Below are positions 25,037-33,889 of a DNA stretch of 64,000 bases, piece after piece. The notes below the pieces were generated by a model, which was given only the letters and a program-made list of their open reading frames with translations, made no database searches and was not told the origin of the DNA. Position numbers and translations under genes: made by a program. How positions within the stretch are numbered: position 1 is the stretch's first letter; each line of letters begins with the position of its first letter. The DNA lies in contig CP080408.1 in assembly GCA_019448215.1 (NCBI GenBank), forward strand, positions 2,170,001 to 2,234,000. Direction: 5' to 3'. Origin of the DNA: Thalassovita mediterranea (lineage in GTDB: Bacteria; Pseudomonadota; Alphaproteobacteria; Caulobacterales; Hyphomonadaceae).

Positions 25037-26299
25037 TCAGGAGGCGAGGCGCTCGCCATTTACGTCCATGCCGGGAACGCTTTCCAGCTTCTTCCGGCGG
25101 ACCGGCTTTCCGGTGTTGGCCGGACGCTCAGCACATTCGACGCGGTTGCGCCCAAGAGACTTGGCCGCGTAAAGCGCAGCATCCGCAATCGGATAGGCAT
25201 CCTCGAACAGCATGTGGCGGCCAAGTTCTGCCACGCCGAAACTCGCTGTGATTTTCAGCTCGTCAGGAACGCCTTCGAGGGGAAGTTCGGATATAGCGAG
25301 GCGCAGGCGTTCGCCGAGGACCTTCGCGCCGGCCATATCGGTCCCTGGTAGCACCAGGCAGAATTCTTCCCCGCCCATGCGCCCAACCATATCGCTCATG
25401 CGTGTCTTTGCTGAGAGCAGGGTGCCAACCCCGCGAATGACTGTATCGCCGACCGCGTGTCCATACGCGTCGTTCACATTCTTGAAGTGGTCGAGATCGA
25501 TGATCATCACGCAGGCCGCATAATCGCCTGAGCGGGCTTCACAGTAATGACGGGCAGCCTGGTCGAAGGCGCGGCGGCTCTTCAGTCCGGTGAGGAAATC
25601 GCTCTCAGCATCATCGCGCAGCGCTTCCAGCCGTTGCATGACGCAGACGGACACCAGCGCACCGCCCATGGCGAGCACCGAAAAGATGCTGATCAGATTG
25701 ATGATCTGCCAGTAGGCTGACTGGAAGAAGGTGTCATCGCGGATCGTATTGCCAAGCACGGTGATGGGCGAAACGACAATGAAGTTGATGATGCAAAGCG
25801 CCATGGCGGCGAGCACAGCTGTGCCCGTCCATGAACGGCTCCAGATTTCACGAAGTGTCCAGGCAGACACGATCAGCATCAGTCCATGGATGAAGTTGAT
25901 GGTGATAATTCTGACAGAAAGACCGACGAAGCTGAGTTGTATGAACGCGGCGGCGATAACGCTGATCACGCCTAGGGTGGTCAGTGCGCGCCGAGGCGTT
26001 TCCTTTTCGAAGGCGCGGTGAATGCCATCGCTCAGCAGGTACAATCCTGCGGCGTAGCACGCATTGTGGAGCACCGCGTTCGCGAGCGACTCCTTGGCCA
26101 GGAAAAAGTGATTGAGGGTGAAGCCGACCGCACACATCGTGAAGGCGAAGGCGAAAACCAGCGCCGCACGATCTTCGCGGTTATAGTACCAGAAGCACAG
26201 GAATATCGCGCACATCGCAGTCGCGATGGCCGGCACCGTAAAGCCGATTGCAATGGCCTGATCCAAGGCTGATTCTTCCCCACCTCTTTGACGTTTCAA
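25037..26299 (-). CDS. Membrane diguanylate cyclase (GGDEF)
   Basis: Up to 420 residues. The N-terminal half has about seven hydrophobic segments (from about 15 to 222), a membrane sensor module without a named match. The C-terminal GGDEF domain starts at DAESDFLTGLKSRRAFDQ, with substrate-binding DLDHFKNVND and active site GGEEF at 309-313. The RxxD inhibitory site is present (RMSD, 300-303), so product inhibition by c-di-GMP is expected. It makes c-di-GMP from two GTP. No ATG is in place: the frame opens at TTG 26299, and a TTG at 26266 with GGGGAA about 11 bp upstream is an equally good start. The neighbouring adhesin and Tad pilus genes are plausible c-di-GMP outputs. Confidence 0.9.
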   Translation of the reverse strand: MKRQRGGEESALDQAIAIGFTVPAIATAMCAIFLCFWYYNREDRAALVFAFAFTMCAVGFTLNHFFLAKESLANAVLHNACYAAGLYLLSDGIHRAFEKETPRRALTTLGVISVIAAAFIQLSFVGLSVRIITINFIHGLMLIVSAWTLREIWSRSWTGTAVLAAMALCIINFIVVSPITVLGNTIRDDTFFQSAYWQIINLISIFSVLAMGGALVSVCVMQRLEALRDDAESDFLTGLKSRRAFDQAARHYCEARSGDYAACVMIIDLDHFKNVNDAYGHAVGDTVIRGVGTLLSAKTRMSDMVGRMGGEEFCLVLPGTDMAGAKVLGERLRLAISELPLEGVPDELKITASFGVAELGRHMLFEDAYPIADAALYAAKSLGRNRVECAERPANTGKPVRRKKLESVPGMDVNGERLAS

Positions 26300-26369
26300 T
26301 TTCTATCATTCTGACGGAAATCAAACCTTAACAAGCCAAAGAAAATGATCACCCACAGGTTTTGTATAT

Positions 26370-27704
26370 CTACCGCGAAAGCCCCAAGTCTATGCTGAGA
26401 CGCGAGATGGCATGCACGAAATTGTTGGGTGCGATGTCGATATCACCCGTCCACTCGACGTTCGGATAACGGGCCAGAATCTGACGATAGGCAGTTTCCA
26501 GCTGCATGTTCGCAACGCGTTGGCCAAGACAGACATGCGGCCCCATGCCGAAGGCAAGATGGTCCTTGGCGTTCGCGCGGATCACGTCAAACCGGTCCGG
26601 ATCAGCAAAGACGGACGGGTCCCGGTTTGCGGCGCCATAATACATGACGACCTTTTCGCCCTCGGCGATTTTCTGCCCGTTGACCTCTGCATCTGCGCTC
26701 GCCGTACGGCGCATGTAGATGACCGGCGAGACCATTCTGATCGCTTCATGCACCATATTCTGGATCTTTGACGGATCCTCGATAAGCATCTGTTTCTGCT
26801 CTGGAAACTCGGTCAGAAGCTTCATCGTGCCGGACAGGGAATTGCGCGTCGTGTCATTACCCGCAAACACGATCAGCAGCCACGACCCGTCCAGCATCTC
26901 ATCGGACAGGAGTTCGCCTTCGACCCTGGCATTGGCGATGGCGGACAGAAGGTCTGGCTTTGGATTCTTGCGGCGATCATGGAGGACGTGTTTGCCGTAC
27001 TCGAACATCTCCAGCACATTGTTGACGAAGTCGCCGAAGAATTGCGGATCGATCGCTTCGCCCTTGCGCATCGTGTCAGCGGAGACCTCCAGGTAGTGCA
27101 TCCATTTGATGAGCTTGGGTCGGTCGGCTTCCGCGACGCCGAGGATCTCGCACAAGGTGAAGAGGGGAAGCTCGGCAGAGAACGCCTCCACCATGTCGAT
27201 TGGCTTGCCCGTATCGCGCGCCTTCGCCTCCATCGCATCGAGAAGCGCGCTCACCTTGGCATCAACGCGCTCACGTAGCTCTGCCACATAGCCCGGCGTG
27301 AAGAAGGGCATATGCTCACGGCGAAGCGGCATATGGTAGGGTTGATCAAGGTTGATCATGGCGTCGAGCGATGCCCGGTGGAGCAGGGGGTGGCGCGCGT
27401 CGGCATGCCCGTAATTCATCAGGATGCCGCCCTTCTGGGACGAGAATAACTGAGTGTTGAGCTCCGTCGCCCGGACGTCGTGATAGCCGGTAAGGGCCCA
27501 GAAGCCTGCGCCTTCGGCCTCTTCATGCCAGCAGACAGGCGCCTTTTCGCGCATTTCTGCAAAGGCGCTGAACGGCTGGCCTTTCGTGAAGAGATCAAGA
27601 TCAGTGAGGTCGGCCGCCGGGGCGACAGGATAGGCGCGCTCGAACTTGTGGCCGCGCTGGACGCTGGCCTCTTCCTGTGCGGTCTCGCTGACATTGATGA
27701 GCAT
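26370..27704 (-). CDS. Cytochrome P450
   Basis: A 444-residue soluble bacterial P450. The I-helix oxygen-binding motif is AGNDTTRN, the K-helix ExxR is EAIR, and the haem-binding loop is HLAFGMGPHVCLGQR with Cys392 as ligand. The threonine pair and the N-D before it resemble the CYP125/CYP142 and CYP153 groups that hydroxylate sterol side chains or alkanes; the subfamily cannot be fixed by eye. Start ATG 27704 has GGGAGGAG upstream; the ATG at 27722 lies before that site. No ferredoxin or ferredoxin reductase is next to it, so redox partners must come from elsewhere. Confidence 0.93.
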   Translation of the reverse strand: MLINVSETAQEEASVQRGHKFERAYPVAPAADLTDLDLFTKGQPFSAFAEMREKAPVCWHEEAEGAGFWALTGYHDVRATELNTQLFSSQKGGILMNYGHADARHPLLHRASLDAMINLDQPYHMPLRREHMPFFTPGYVAELRERVDAKVSALLDAMEAKARDTGKPIDMVEAFSAELPLFTLCEILGVAEADRPKLIKWMHYLEVSADTMRKGEAIDPQFFGDFVNNVLEMFEYGKHVLHDRRKNPKPDLLSAIANARVEGELLSDEMLDGSWLLIVFAGNDTTRNSLSGTMKLLTEFPEQKQMLIEDPSKIQNMVHEAIRMVSPVIYMRRTASADAEVNGQKIAEGEKVVMYYGAANRDPSVFADPDRFDVIRANAKDHLAFGMGPHVCLGQRVANMQLETAYRQILARYPNVEWTGDIDIAPNNFVHAISRLSIDLGLSR

Positions 27705-27887
27705 CGCGCTCTCCTCCCACATTTATGTTTGACGTCATCGTCTCAGAAATCGGCGGGCTCGTGAAGCAGCCTCAGAGGCGAACGTAGCGTCAACTCAACG
27801 CGTCGTTCAGGTGTCGCTTTACCTCTGACGATTTCGCATGAAATGAATGGGACCACCCATCGCCCGATGAAAGGCTAGTGACCCGAC
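27705..27887. promoter_or_regulatory. Divergent promoter region of P450 and glucosidase genes
   Basis: A 183-bp gap. It holds the 8-bp palindrome TGACGTCA (27730-27737), 26 bp upstream of the P450 start, a possible operator. No small gene is evident. Confidence 0.3.
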
Positions 27888-29504
27888 ATGACAGAAGACA
27901 GTCAGCCCTGGTGGAAGGGTGCCACGATTTACCAGATCTATCCGCGCAGCTTTGCAGACAGCAATGGCGACGGCGTCGGGGACCTTGAAGGCATCATAGG
28001 CGGCCTCGACCATGTCGCATCTCTCGGTGTCGACGCGATCTGGCTGTCGCCCTTCTTTACCTCGCCCATGAAGGATTTCGGCTATGACGTCGCAGACTAT
28101 TGCGGCGTGGACCCGCTCTTCGGCTCGCTGGAAGACTTTGACCGGCTGATCGCCAAGGCGCATGACCTCGGGCTCAAAGTCATTATCGATCAGGTCTACT
28201 CGCACACCTCCGACGCGCATGACTGGTTCAGGCAGAGCCGCGAAAGCAGGCAGGGCGACAAGACTGACTGGTATGTCTGGGCGGACCCGATGCCAGATGG
28301 CTCGCCGCCCAATAACTGGCAGGCCGTGTTCGGCGGTCCGTCATGGGAATGGGATGGACGACGACAGCAATACTACATGCACAACTTCCTCGCCTCCCAG
28401 CCGGACCTCAATGTCCGCAACAGAGCGGTTCAGGATGCGCTACTCGATGCGGCGGCTTTCTGGCTGGACCGGGGCGTTGATGGTTTCCGGCTTGATGCGA
28501 TCAATTTCGCCATCCATGACGCAGAGTTGCGGGACAATCCGCCATCCGGCCTCGCCATGGAAAAGGTGACCCGCCCCTTCGACATGCAGGACCATCTCTA
28601 CAACATGTCCCAGCCGGAAATTCCGGCCTTCCTGGAGCGCGTGCGCGCCCGCCTCGACGCTTATCCTGACCGGTTTTCCGTCGCTGAGGTCGTCGGCCCC
28701 AATCCGGTGCCGGAAATGAAGGCCTTCACCGAAGGCGAGGGGCGGCTGCATTCGGCCTATAATTTCGACTTTCTCTACGCCCAGACGATCAGCCCGTCGC
28801 GCGTGCGCCGCTCACTCGAACAATGGAGCGGTGAGGCTGGCGAAGGCTGGCCAAGCTGGGCGTTCTCAAACCATGACGCCCCACGCGCGGTGTCACGCTG
28901 GGCAAGCTCGCCGCACTGCAAGGCAGCTGCAGACCTGCTCCTTCTCCTGCTTCTGTCGCTACGTGGAAACGCCTTCCTCTATCAGGGCGAGGAGCTGGGC
29001 CTTCCTCAGGGCCAGGTCGGCTTTGAAGACCTTCAGGACCCCGAAGCCATCGCCAACTGGCCGCGCACGCTTGGGCGCGACGGCGCGCGAACGCCCTTTC
29101 CATGGAAGTCGGGTGAGACGAATGCAGGCTTCTCTACTGCCAAGCCATGGCTTCCCGTCGACGCGGCCCATCAGGCGCTCGCCCTCGACACGCAAGCCGA
29201 TGACCCGTCCTCCAGCCTCAACATCACTCGGCGACTCGTAAAGCTTCGGAAGGCCACCCCCGCGCTACGTTTGGGTGAGATCGAGTTCCTGCACGATGAG
29301 GCGCCCGTCCTTGCTTTCATGCGCCGTCATGAGGCCGAGGAAATCCGTTGCGTTTTCAACCTGTCGGACTCGCAAGCCGAGATGCCGGATGAACTTCGTG
29401 CACAGCCTGCCGAGCTGATGGCGTCCTGCAATCTGGAAGGCGCGCCTGACAACATGCCGGACACACTCGCCCCGTGGGCTGGTTTCTGGACGAAGGTGTC
29501 CTGA
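27888..29504 (+). CDS. GH13 alpha-glucosidase
   Basis: A 538-residue glycoside hydrolase family 13 enzyme with a full TIM barrel. The family regions are WWKGATIYQIYPRSF, the QPDLNVRN calcium-independent oligo-1,6/alpha-glucosidase signature, nucleophile Asp203 in DGFRLDAI, acid/base Glu267 in VAEVVG, and Asp330 in SNHDAPR. No signal peptide, so it is cytoplasmic and acts on imported short alpha-glucosides such as maltose, isomaltose or sucrose. The C-terminal about 90 residues form the beta-sandwich. It stands alone, without a sugar transporter or LacI regulator next to it; the convergent RND pump gene ends 1 bp after it. Confidence 0.93.
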   Translation: MTEDSQPWWKGATIYQIYPRSFADSNGDGVGDLEGIIGGLDHVASLGVDAIWLSPFFTSPMKDFGYDVADYCGVDPLFGSLEDFDRLIAKAHDLGLKVIIDQVYSHTSDAHDWFRQSRESRQGDKTDWYVWADPMPDGSPPNNWQAVFGGPSWEWDGRRQQYYMHNFLASQPDLNVRNRAVQDALLDAAAFWLDRGVDGFRLDAINFAIHDAELRDNPPSGLAMEKVTRPFDMQDHLYNMSQPEIPAFLERVRARLDAYPDRFSVAEVVGPNPVPEMKAFTEGEGRLHSAYNFDFLYAQTISPSRVRRSLEQWSGEAGEGWPSWAFSNHDAPRAVSRWASSPHCKAAADLLLLLLLSLRGNAFLYQGEELGLPQGQVGFEDLQDPEAIANWPRTLGRDGARTPFPWKSGETNAGFSTAKPWLPVDAAHQALALDTQADDPSSSLNITRRLVKLRKATPALRLGEIEFLHDEAPVLAFMRRHEAEEIRCVFNLSDSQAEMPDELRAQPAELMASCNLEGAPDNMPDTLAPWAGFWTKVS

Positions 29505-29505
29505 C

Positions 29506-32500
29506 CTATTCGGCAGGCTGCTCCTTGGCCTTGCCGCGCGCTTCTTCCAGCTCGTCCTCAAGCGCCCGCGTCTCAGCGGTGCGCGCCTTGGAGAATTGCG
29601 CGACGCCAAGATAGATGACCGGCGTCAGGAAGAGGGTGAACAGCGCGGCAATGCCAAGCCCGCCAAACACGACCCAACCGATGGAGTTGCGCGACTCCGC
29701 GCCCGCACCGCTTGAAATGATCAGCGGCACCGCGCCGAGCACGGTCGAAATCAGCGTCATCGCAATCGGTCGCAGGCGAATGGTCGCGGCCTCAAAGACC
29801 GCATCGCGCACGCTCCGTCCCATGCCGCGCAGCTGATCGGCAAACTCCACCAGCAGGATACCATTCTTCGCCATCAGGCCGATCAGCATGATCAGGCCGA
29901 TCTGCGAATAGATGTTGAGCGAGGTGCCCGTCAGGAACAGGGCATAGATCGCGGCCGCGAGCGCGAATGGCACGCTGAGCAGGATGACGACCGGGCTGGT
30001 CACGCTTTCGAACTGGGCGACGAGGACGAGGAAAACGATCACGAACGCAAAGCCATAGGTCAGCAGCAAGTCCTGATTGCTCTCTTCCAGTGTCGCGGCC
30101 TCGCCCTGCAGTATCATGCCGAAGCCCGGCGGCAGGATTTCATCTGTCAGCCTGTCTATCTCCGCGATGGCATCGGCCAGCGCAAGGCCGGGCGGGGTGT
30201 CCATCTCGACTTCGATAGCGCGCCGCTGCTCGGTGCGGTCCAGCTCAGCTGCAACGCCTTCTTCCCGGATCGTCGTCAGCGTCGAGATCGGCACGAGGCT
30301 ACCGGTATTGGAGCGTACATAGAGGTTCTGAAGGTCGCCCGGGTCACGGATCGTTCCGGTTTCGGACTCAAGGATAATCGGAATGGCCTGGTCGTTGACG
30401 TTGAGGTCAATGAGGTCCTCGCCGTCTACCATCGCGCGCAAGGTCACGGACAGCTCATCCAGCGGCACATTCAGGTCTGCAGCCCTGCGCCGATCAACCT
30501 GGATGGACAGCTGCGGCTGCGTCGGCTGGTAGGAAATCTCAGGGTTGGACAGGATTTCGCTATCTTCAATGGCGGCCGAAAGCTCACGCGCAACAGTGTA
30601 GATCTCGCTATAATCGCTGCCGGTGATGGCAATCTGCAGGCCGCCGCCGCGTCCACCGCCGCGGCTCGACAGGCTGGAGCGGCCAAAGACCGACACGCGC
30701 GAACCGGGAATTTCAGACATCGGTCCCTGAAGCTGGGAGATGATGTCTTCCTGGCTGAGCGTGCGCTCTTCCCAGGGTGCAAGCCACGCCGTGACACCGA
30801 CGCGGTTCGGGTCATACCGGCCCACAATGGTGAAGAGGGATTCGATGGTGCCGTCGTCGATATAGGGCTGGAGGACCTGTTCGATCTCGTCGGCTTCGCC
30901 TTCCATATAGGCAAGGCCCACCCCATCAGGGCCTGTTGCAAACACTTCGACCACGCCGCGGTCTTCAGGCGGCACGAGTTCCTGATCAATCGACGTGTAG
31001 AGAAGGCCTGCCGCACCCGCGGCACCAAGGCAGACCATGCCAACGATAATCGGGTGAGCGAGGCAGGCGCTCAACGCACTTCCATAGGCGTTGGAAATGG
31101 AGCGGCCGCGCTTCTCCAGCCAGCTATCCTTCCGCTCGGCTGGGTCGCGTGGAATGAAGCGGAATTTCGAGGCGATGGCCGGGGCGAGCGTCAGTGCCAC
31201 GAATGACGAAATCAGCACCGCAATAGACAGCACAAAGCCAAACTCGCGGAACAGTCTGCCAGTCGTCGATGGCAGGAATGAAATCGGGACGAAAACCGCG
31301 ACCAGAACAGCTGTGGTCGCGATGACTGCAAAGAAGACCTGCTGCGTACCCAGCACGGCCGCGGCCCGCCTGCGAATGCCTTCAGACTGTCGCCGCTGGA
31401 TGTTCTCCAGCACGACGATCGCGTCATCGACGATGAGGCCGGTTGCCAGAACAAGCGCGAGCAGGGTGAGCAGGTTGATGGAGAAACCAAGCAGCCAGAT
31501 CCCCGCAATCGTCCCGACAAGAGAGACCGGAATGGCCACTGCGGGAATGATGGTTGCCTTCACGGACCCGAGGAACACCCAGATCGTGATCACCACGATC
31601 AGCACTGTGATGGCGAGACTGGTGAGGACTTCCTCGACAGACTTTTCGATGAAGACGGCCTCGTCCGAGGTGACCTGCAATTCGATGTCGTCGAAGCGGC
31701 GATTGAGCTGGCGAAGTTTGGCTTTCGCGGCCTCTGATATCTGGATCGTGTTCGACGATGCCTGCCGGATGATGCCGAGACCGATGATCGGCTCGCCGTT
31801 CAGACGCAGGAAGTTATCGGCATCAGCTGGGCCAAGCACAGCTTCGGCGACATCCCCGATCTTTGTATTGCCTTCAATATAGATGTCCTTGATGAGCGCA
31901 GGCGTCGCCGCCGTCGCTTCCGCGCGTACGATCAGTTCCTGACTGTCAGATCTGAAACTGCCGACCGGAACATCGAAGGGCGCATCGCGCAGTGCATCGG
32001 CGACGTCGGCAATGGTAAGGCCGAAGCGGTTCAGCCGCAGCGGATCGACCAGCACCCGCATCTGTCGCTCGCGCGTGCCAAATTGCTGTACCGTGGCAAC
32101 GCCATCAATCGACAGGAATTCCGGCATGATGTCGTTCTCGACGATGCGCGTAAGTTCCTCTTCGCTATAGGCGTCACTGATGACCGCGATGGTCAGCACC
32201 GACTGGCCCTGATCATCTGCCTTGGTCACGAACAGGTTCTCTGTCCGGTCAGGAAGCTCACGTGTCACACGGCTGACGGCCTCGCGAACGTCTGACGCTG
32301 CCGTGTCGAGGTCTACGCCCGGATTGAACTCAATCCGCATGCGGGCGCTATTTTCCTCGCTTGAGGACTGGATTTCCTTGACGCCGGATACCGTCGCCAC
32401 GGCGCCTTCAAGGATGCTGGTGACCTCTGCGTCAATCGTCTCTGGCGCCGCGCCTGGAAGGGTCGCGCGTACTGAAACGATGGGCCGGTCCACGTCCGGC

Positions 32501-32625
32501 AATTCGCGCACTTCCACGCCGAGGATAGCCGCAAGACCTGCAATCACGATCAGCAGGTTCAGAACCGCCGCCATCATGGGGCGGCGAACAGCTAGTCCCG
32601 GCAAACCCTGACCCGGCGGTGTCAT
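29506..32625 (-). CDS. RND efflux pump permease (HAE-1 type)
   Basis: A 1039-residue inner-membrane RND pump. TM4 has the Asp pair in GLIVDDAIVVLENI, and TM10 has the canonical lysine Lys920 in LMAKNGILLVEF, so the full AcrB-type proton relay is present, unlike the other pump in this window. The C-terminal tail is acidic and helical (ALEDELEEARGKAKEQ). The start overlaps the adaptor stop by 4 bp. No outer-membrane factor gene is adjacent; this pair may use a TolC-like channel encoded elsewhere, perhaps the NodT-type one in this window. Confidence 0.93.
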   Translation of the reverse strand: MTPPGQGLPGLAVRRPMMAAVLNLLIVIAGLAAILGVEVRELPDVDRPIVSVRATLPGAAPETIDAEVTSILEGAVATVSGVKEIQSSSEENSARMRIEFNPGVDLDTAASDVREAVSRVTRELPDRTENLFVTKADDQGQSVLTIAVISDAYSEEELTRIVENDIMPEFLSIDGVATVQQFGTRERQMRVLVDPLRLNRFGLTIADVADALRDAPFDVPVGSFRSDSQELIVRAEATAATPALIKDIYIEGNTKIGDVAEAVLGPADADNFLRLNGEPIIGLGIIRQASSNTIQISEAAKAKLRQLNRRFDDIELQVTSDEAVFIEKSVEEVLTSLAITVLIVVITIWVFLGSVKATIIPAVAIPVSLVGTIAGIWLLGFSINLLTLLALVLATGLIVDDAIVVLENIQRRQSEGIRRRAAAVLGTQQVFFAVIATTAVLVAVFVPISFLPSTTGRLFREFGFVLSIAVLISSFVALTLAPAIASKFRFIPRDPAERKDSWLEKRGRSISNAYGSALSACLAHPIIVGMVCLGAAGAAGLLYTSIDQELVPPEDRGVVEVFATGPDGVGLAYMEGEADEIEQVLQPYIDDGTIESLFTIVGRYDPNRVGVTAWLAPWEERTLSQEDIISQLQGPMSEIPGSRVSVFGRSSLSSRGGGRGGGLQIAITGSDYSEIYTVARELSAAIEDSEILSNPEISYQPTQPQLSIQVDRRRAADLNVPLDELSVTLRAMVDGEDLIDLNVNDQAIPIILESETGTIRDPGDLQNLYVRSNTGSLVPISTLTTIREEGVAAELDRTEQRRAIEVEMDTPPGLALADAIAEIDRLTDEILPPGFGMILQGEAATLEESNQDLLLTYGFAFVIVFLVLVAQFESVTSPVVILLSVPFALAAAIYALFLTGTSLNIYSQIGLIMLIGLMAKNGILLVEFADQLRGMGRSVRDAVFEAATIRLRPIAMTLISTVLGAVPLIISSGAGAESRNSIGWVVFGGLGIAALFTLFLTPVIYLGVAQFSKARTAETRALEDELEEARGKAKEQPAE

Positions 32626-33728
32626 GGCTGTGCGGCCGCCTGACCGCCCACTGAAAGTCCATCGCCTGCAACGGCGCGGGCACCGCGTCCTGTTGCTGGC
32701 ATGTCGACCGGCGTGCCCTGACGAACTTTCTGGACGCCTTCCTCGACAATCCAGCTGCCTTCAGGGATGTCGCCGCGAACCAGCACCATGCCATCCATCC
32801 GGTTGACAATCGTTACGGGGACGCGTGCGGTTTCGCCGTCTCTGACAGCCCAGACAAAAGCGCCGTCACCGCCCCAGACGATAGAGGCTTCCGGAACGGA
32901 CGGGTATTGCTGTCCCGGCAGTTCGAACCCGATACGGAAACTCATGCCGGGCCGAAGCTGGTCTTCGGAATTGTCGATGGCGGTTCGCACCGTATAGGCA
33001 CGGGTCTGTGTGTCGATGGAGCTGTCGACCGTCAGGACTTCGGCCTCATAGGTCATGTCCGGATTGGAAAACGGCTCGACTTGGAAAATATCTCCGGCGC
33101 TGATGCGGCCGAACGTCTGTTCTGGCACCGGGAAGTCGACATAGAGCACGTCGCGGTCATCCAGACGCGTCAGGACAGTGTCCGGCGTAATGCGCGCACC
33201 GGGGTCGATATCTGTAAGGCCGACATAGCCGCTGAATGGCGCGCGGATCGTACGGTCGTCCAGCGCATCGCGCGCAATGCTCAGCTGGATATCAGCCGCG
33301 TCATAAGCGGCTTCGGCGCGGTCGAGTTCGTTGCCGGCGATCACACCGGGTGTGGACACACGATTGTAGCGATCAATAAGCCGCTGCGCGTCTGCACGCG
33401 CGACTTCAGCCTGTTCGACCGCGAGCTGTTCAGCGCGTGATTCAAGCCGGATGAGGACAGCGCCGCGGGAAACCTTGTCGCCTGCGGTGAAGTTCACCGC
33501 GACGACTTCTCCGGCGACTTCGGCCTGTATCGTCGCTGAGGCGCGGGCTCTCGCCGTGCCGACGGCTTCGACACGTACCGTATCTGTTTCGTATCCGACT
33601 TCGTGCGGAACAATATTGACGGCCTGAGGCGCGCGCTGCTGCGGTGGCTCGCTTCCCTCTTCGCCCTGACAGGCGCCCACGATGAGTGCGGCTGTCAAAG
33701 CGGCAATTCTGATCGAGTTGTTAAACAC
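32622..33728 (-). CDS. RND efflux periplasmic adaptor, lipoprotein
   Basis: A 368-residue HlyD/MFP-family adaptor. Start GTG 33728 is chosen because AGGG lies 6 bp upstream and a lipoprotein signal ending in lipobox IVGAC starts there; the longer frame begins only at a TTG. Then VAVNFTAGDKVSRGAVLIRL (lipoyl half), a short coiled coil (QLAVEQAEVARADAQRLIDRY), APFSGYVGLTDIDPGARI (second half), and the beta-barrel domain with FPVPEQTFGRISAGD. It is lipid-anchored, unlike the TM-anchored adaptor at 1947-3137. Coupled to the pump by a 4-bp overlap. Confidence 0.92.
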   Translation of the reverse strand: MFNNSIRIAALTAALIVGACQGEEGSEPPQQRAPQAVNIVPHEVGYETDTVRVEAVGTARARASATIQAEVAGEVVAVNFTAGDKVSRGAVLIRLESRAEQLAVEQAEVARADAQRLIDRYNRVSTPGVIAGNELDRAEAAYDAADIQLSIARDALDDRTIRAPFSGYVGLTDIDPGARITPDTVLTRLDDRDVLYVDFPVPEQTFGRISAGDIFQVEPFSNPDMTYEAEVLTVDSSIDTQTRAYTVRTAIDNSEDQLRPGMSFRIGFELPGQQYPSVPEASIVWGGDGAFVWAVRDGETARVPVTIVNRMDGMVLVRGDIPEGSWIVEEGVQKVRQGTPVDMPATGRGARAVAGDGLSVGGQAAAQP

Positions 33729-33889
33729 GTCTGACCCTGAGTAGACCGCACGCCGCCAATCGCGGTTGCGCGGAGATACCTGTTTGCACGGCAAAATTGC
33801 GGTATTTTACCTTACACCTTCTGCCACAGCGCCAGATAGGGCAGCTGTGTGAAAAGGCGAGACACGACAACGCTTATTCTGCAGCCATA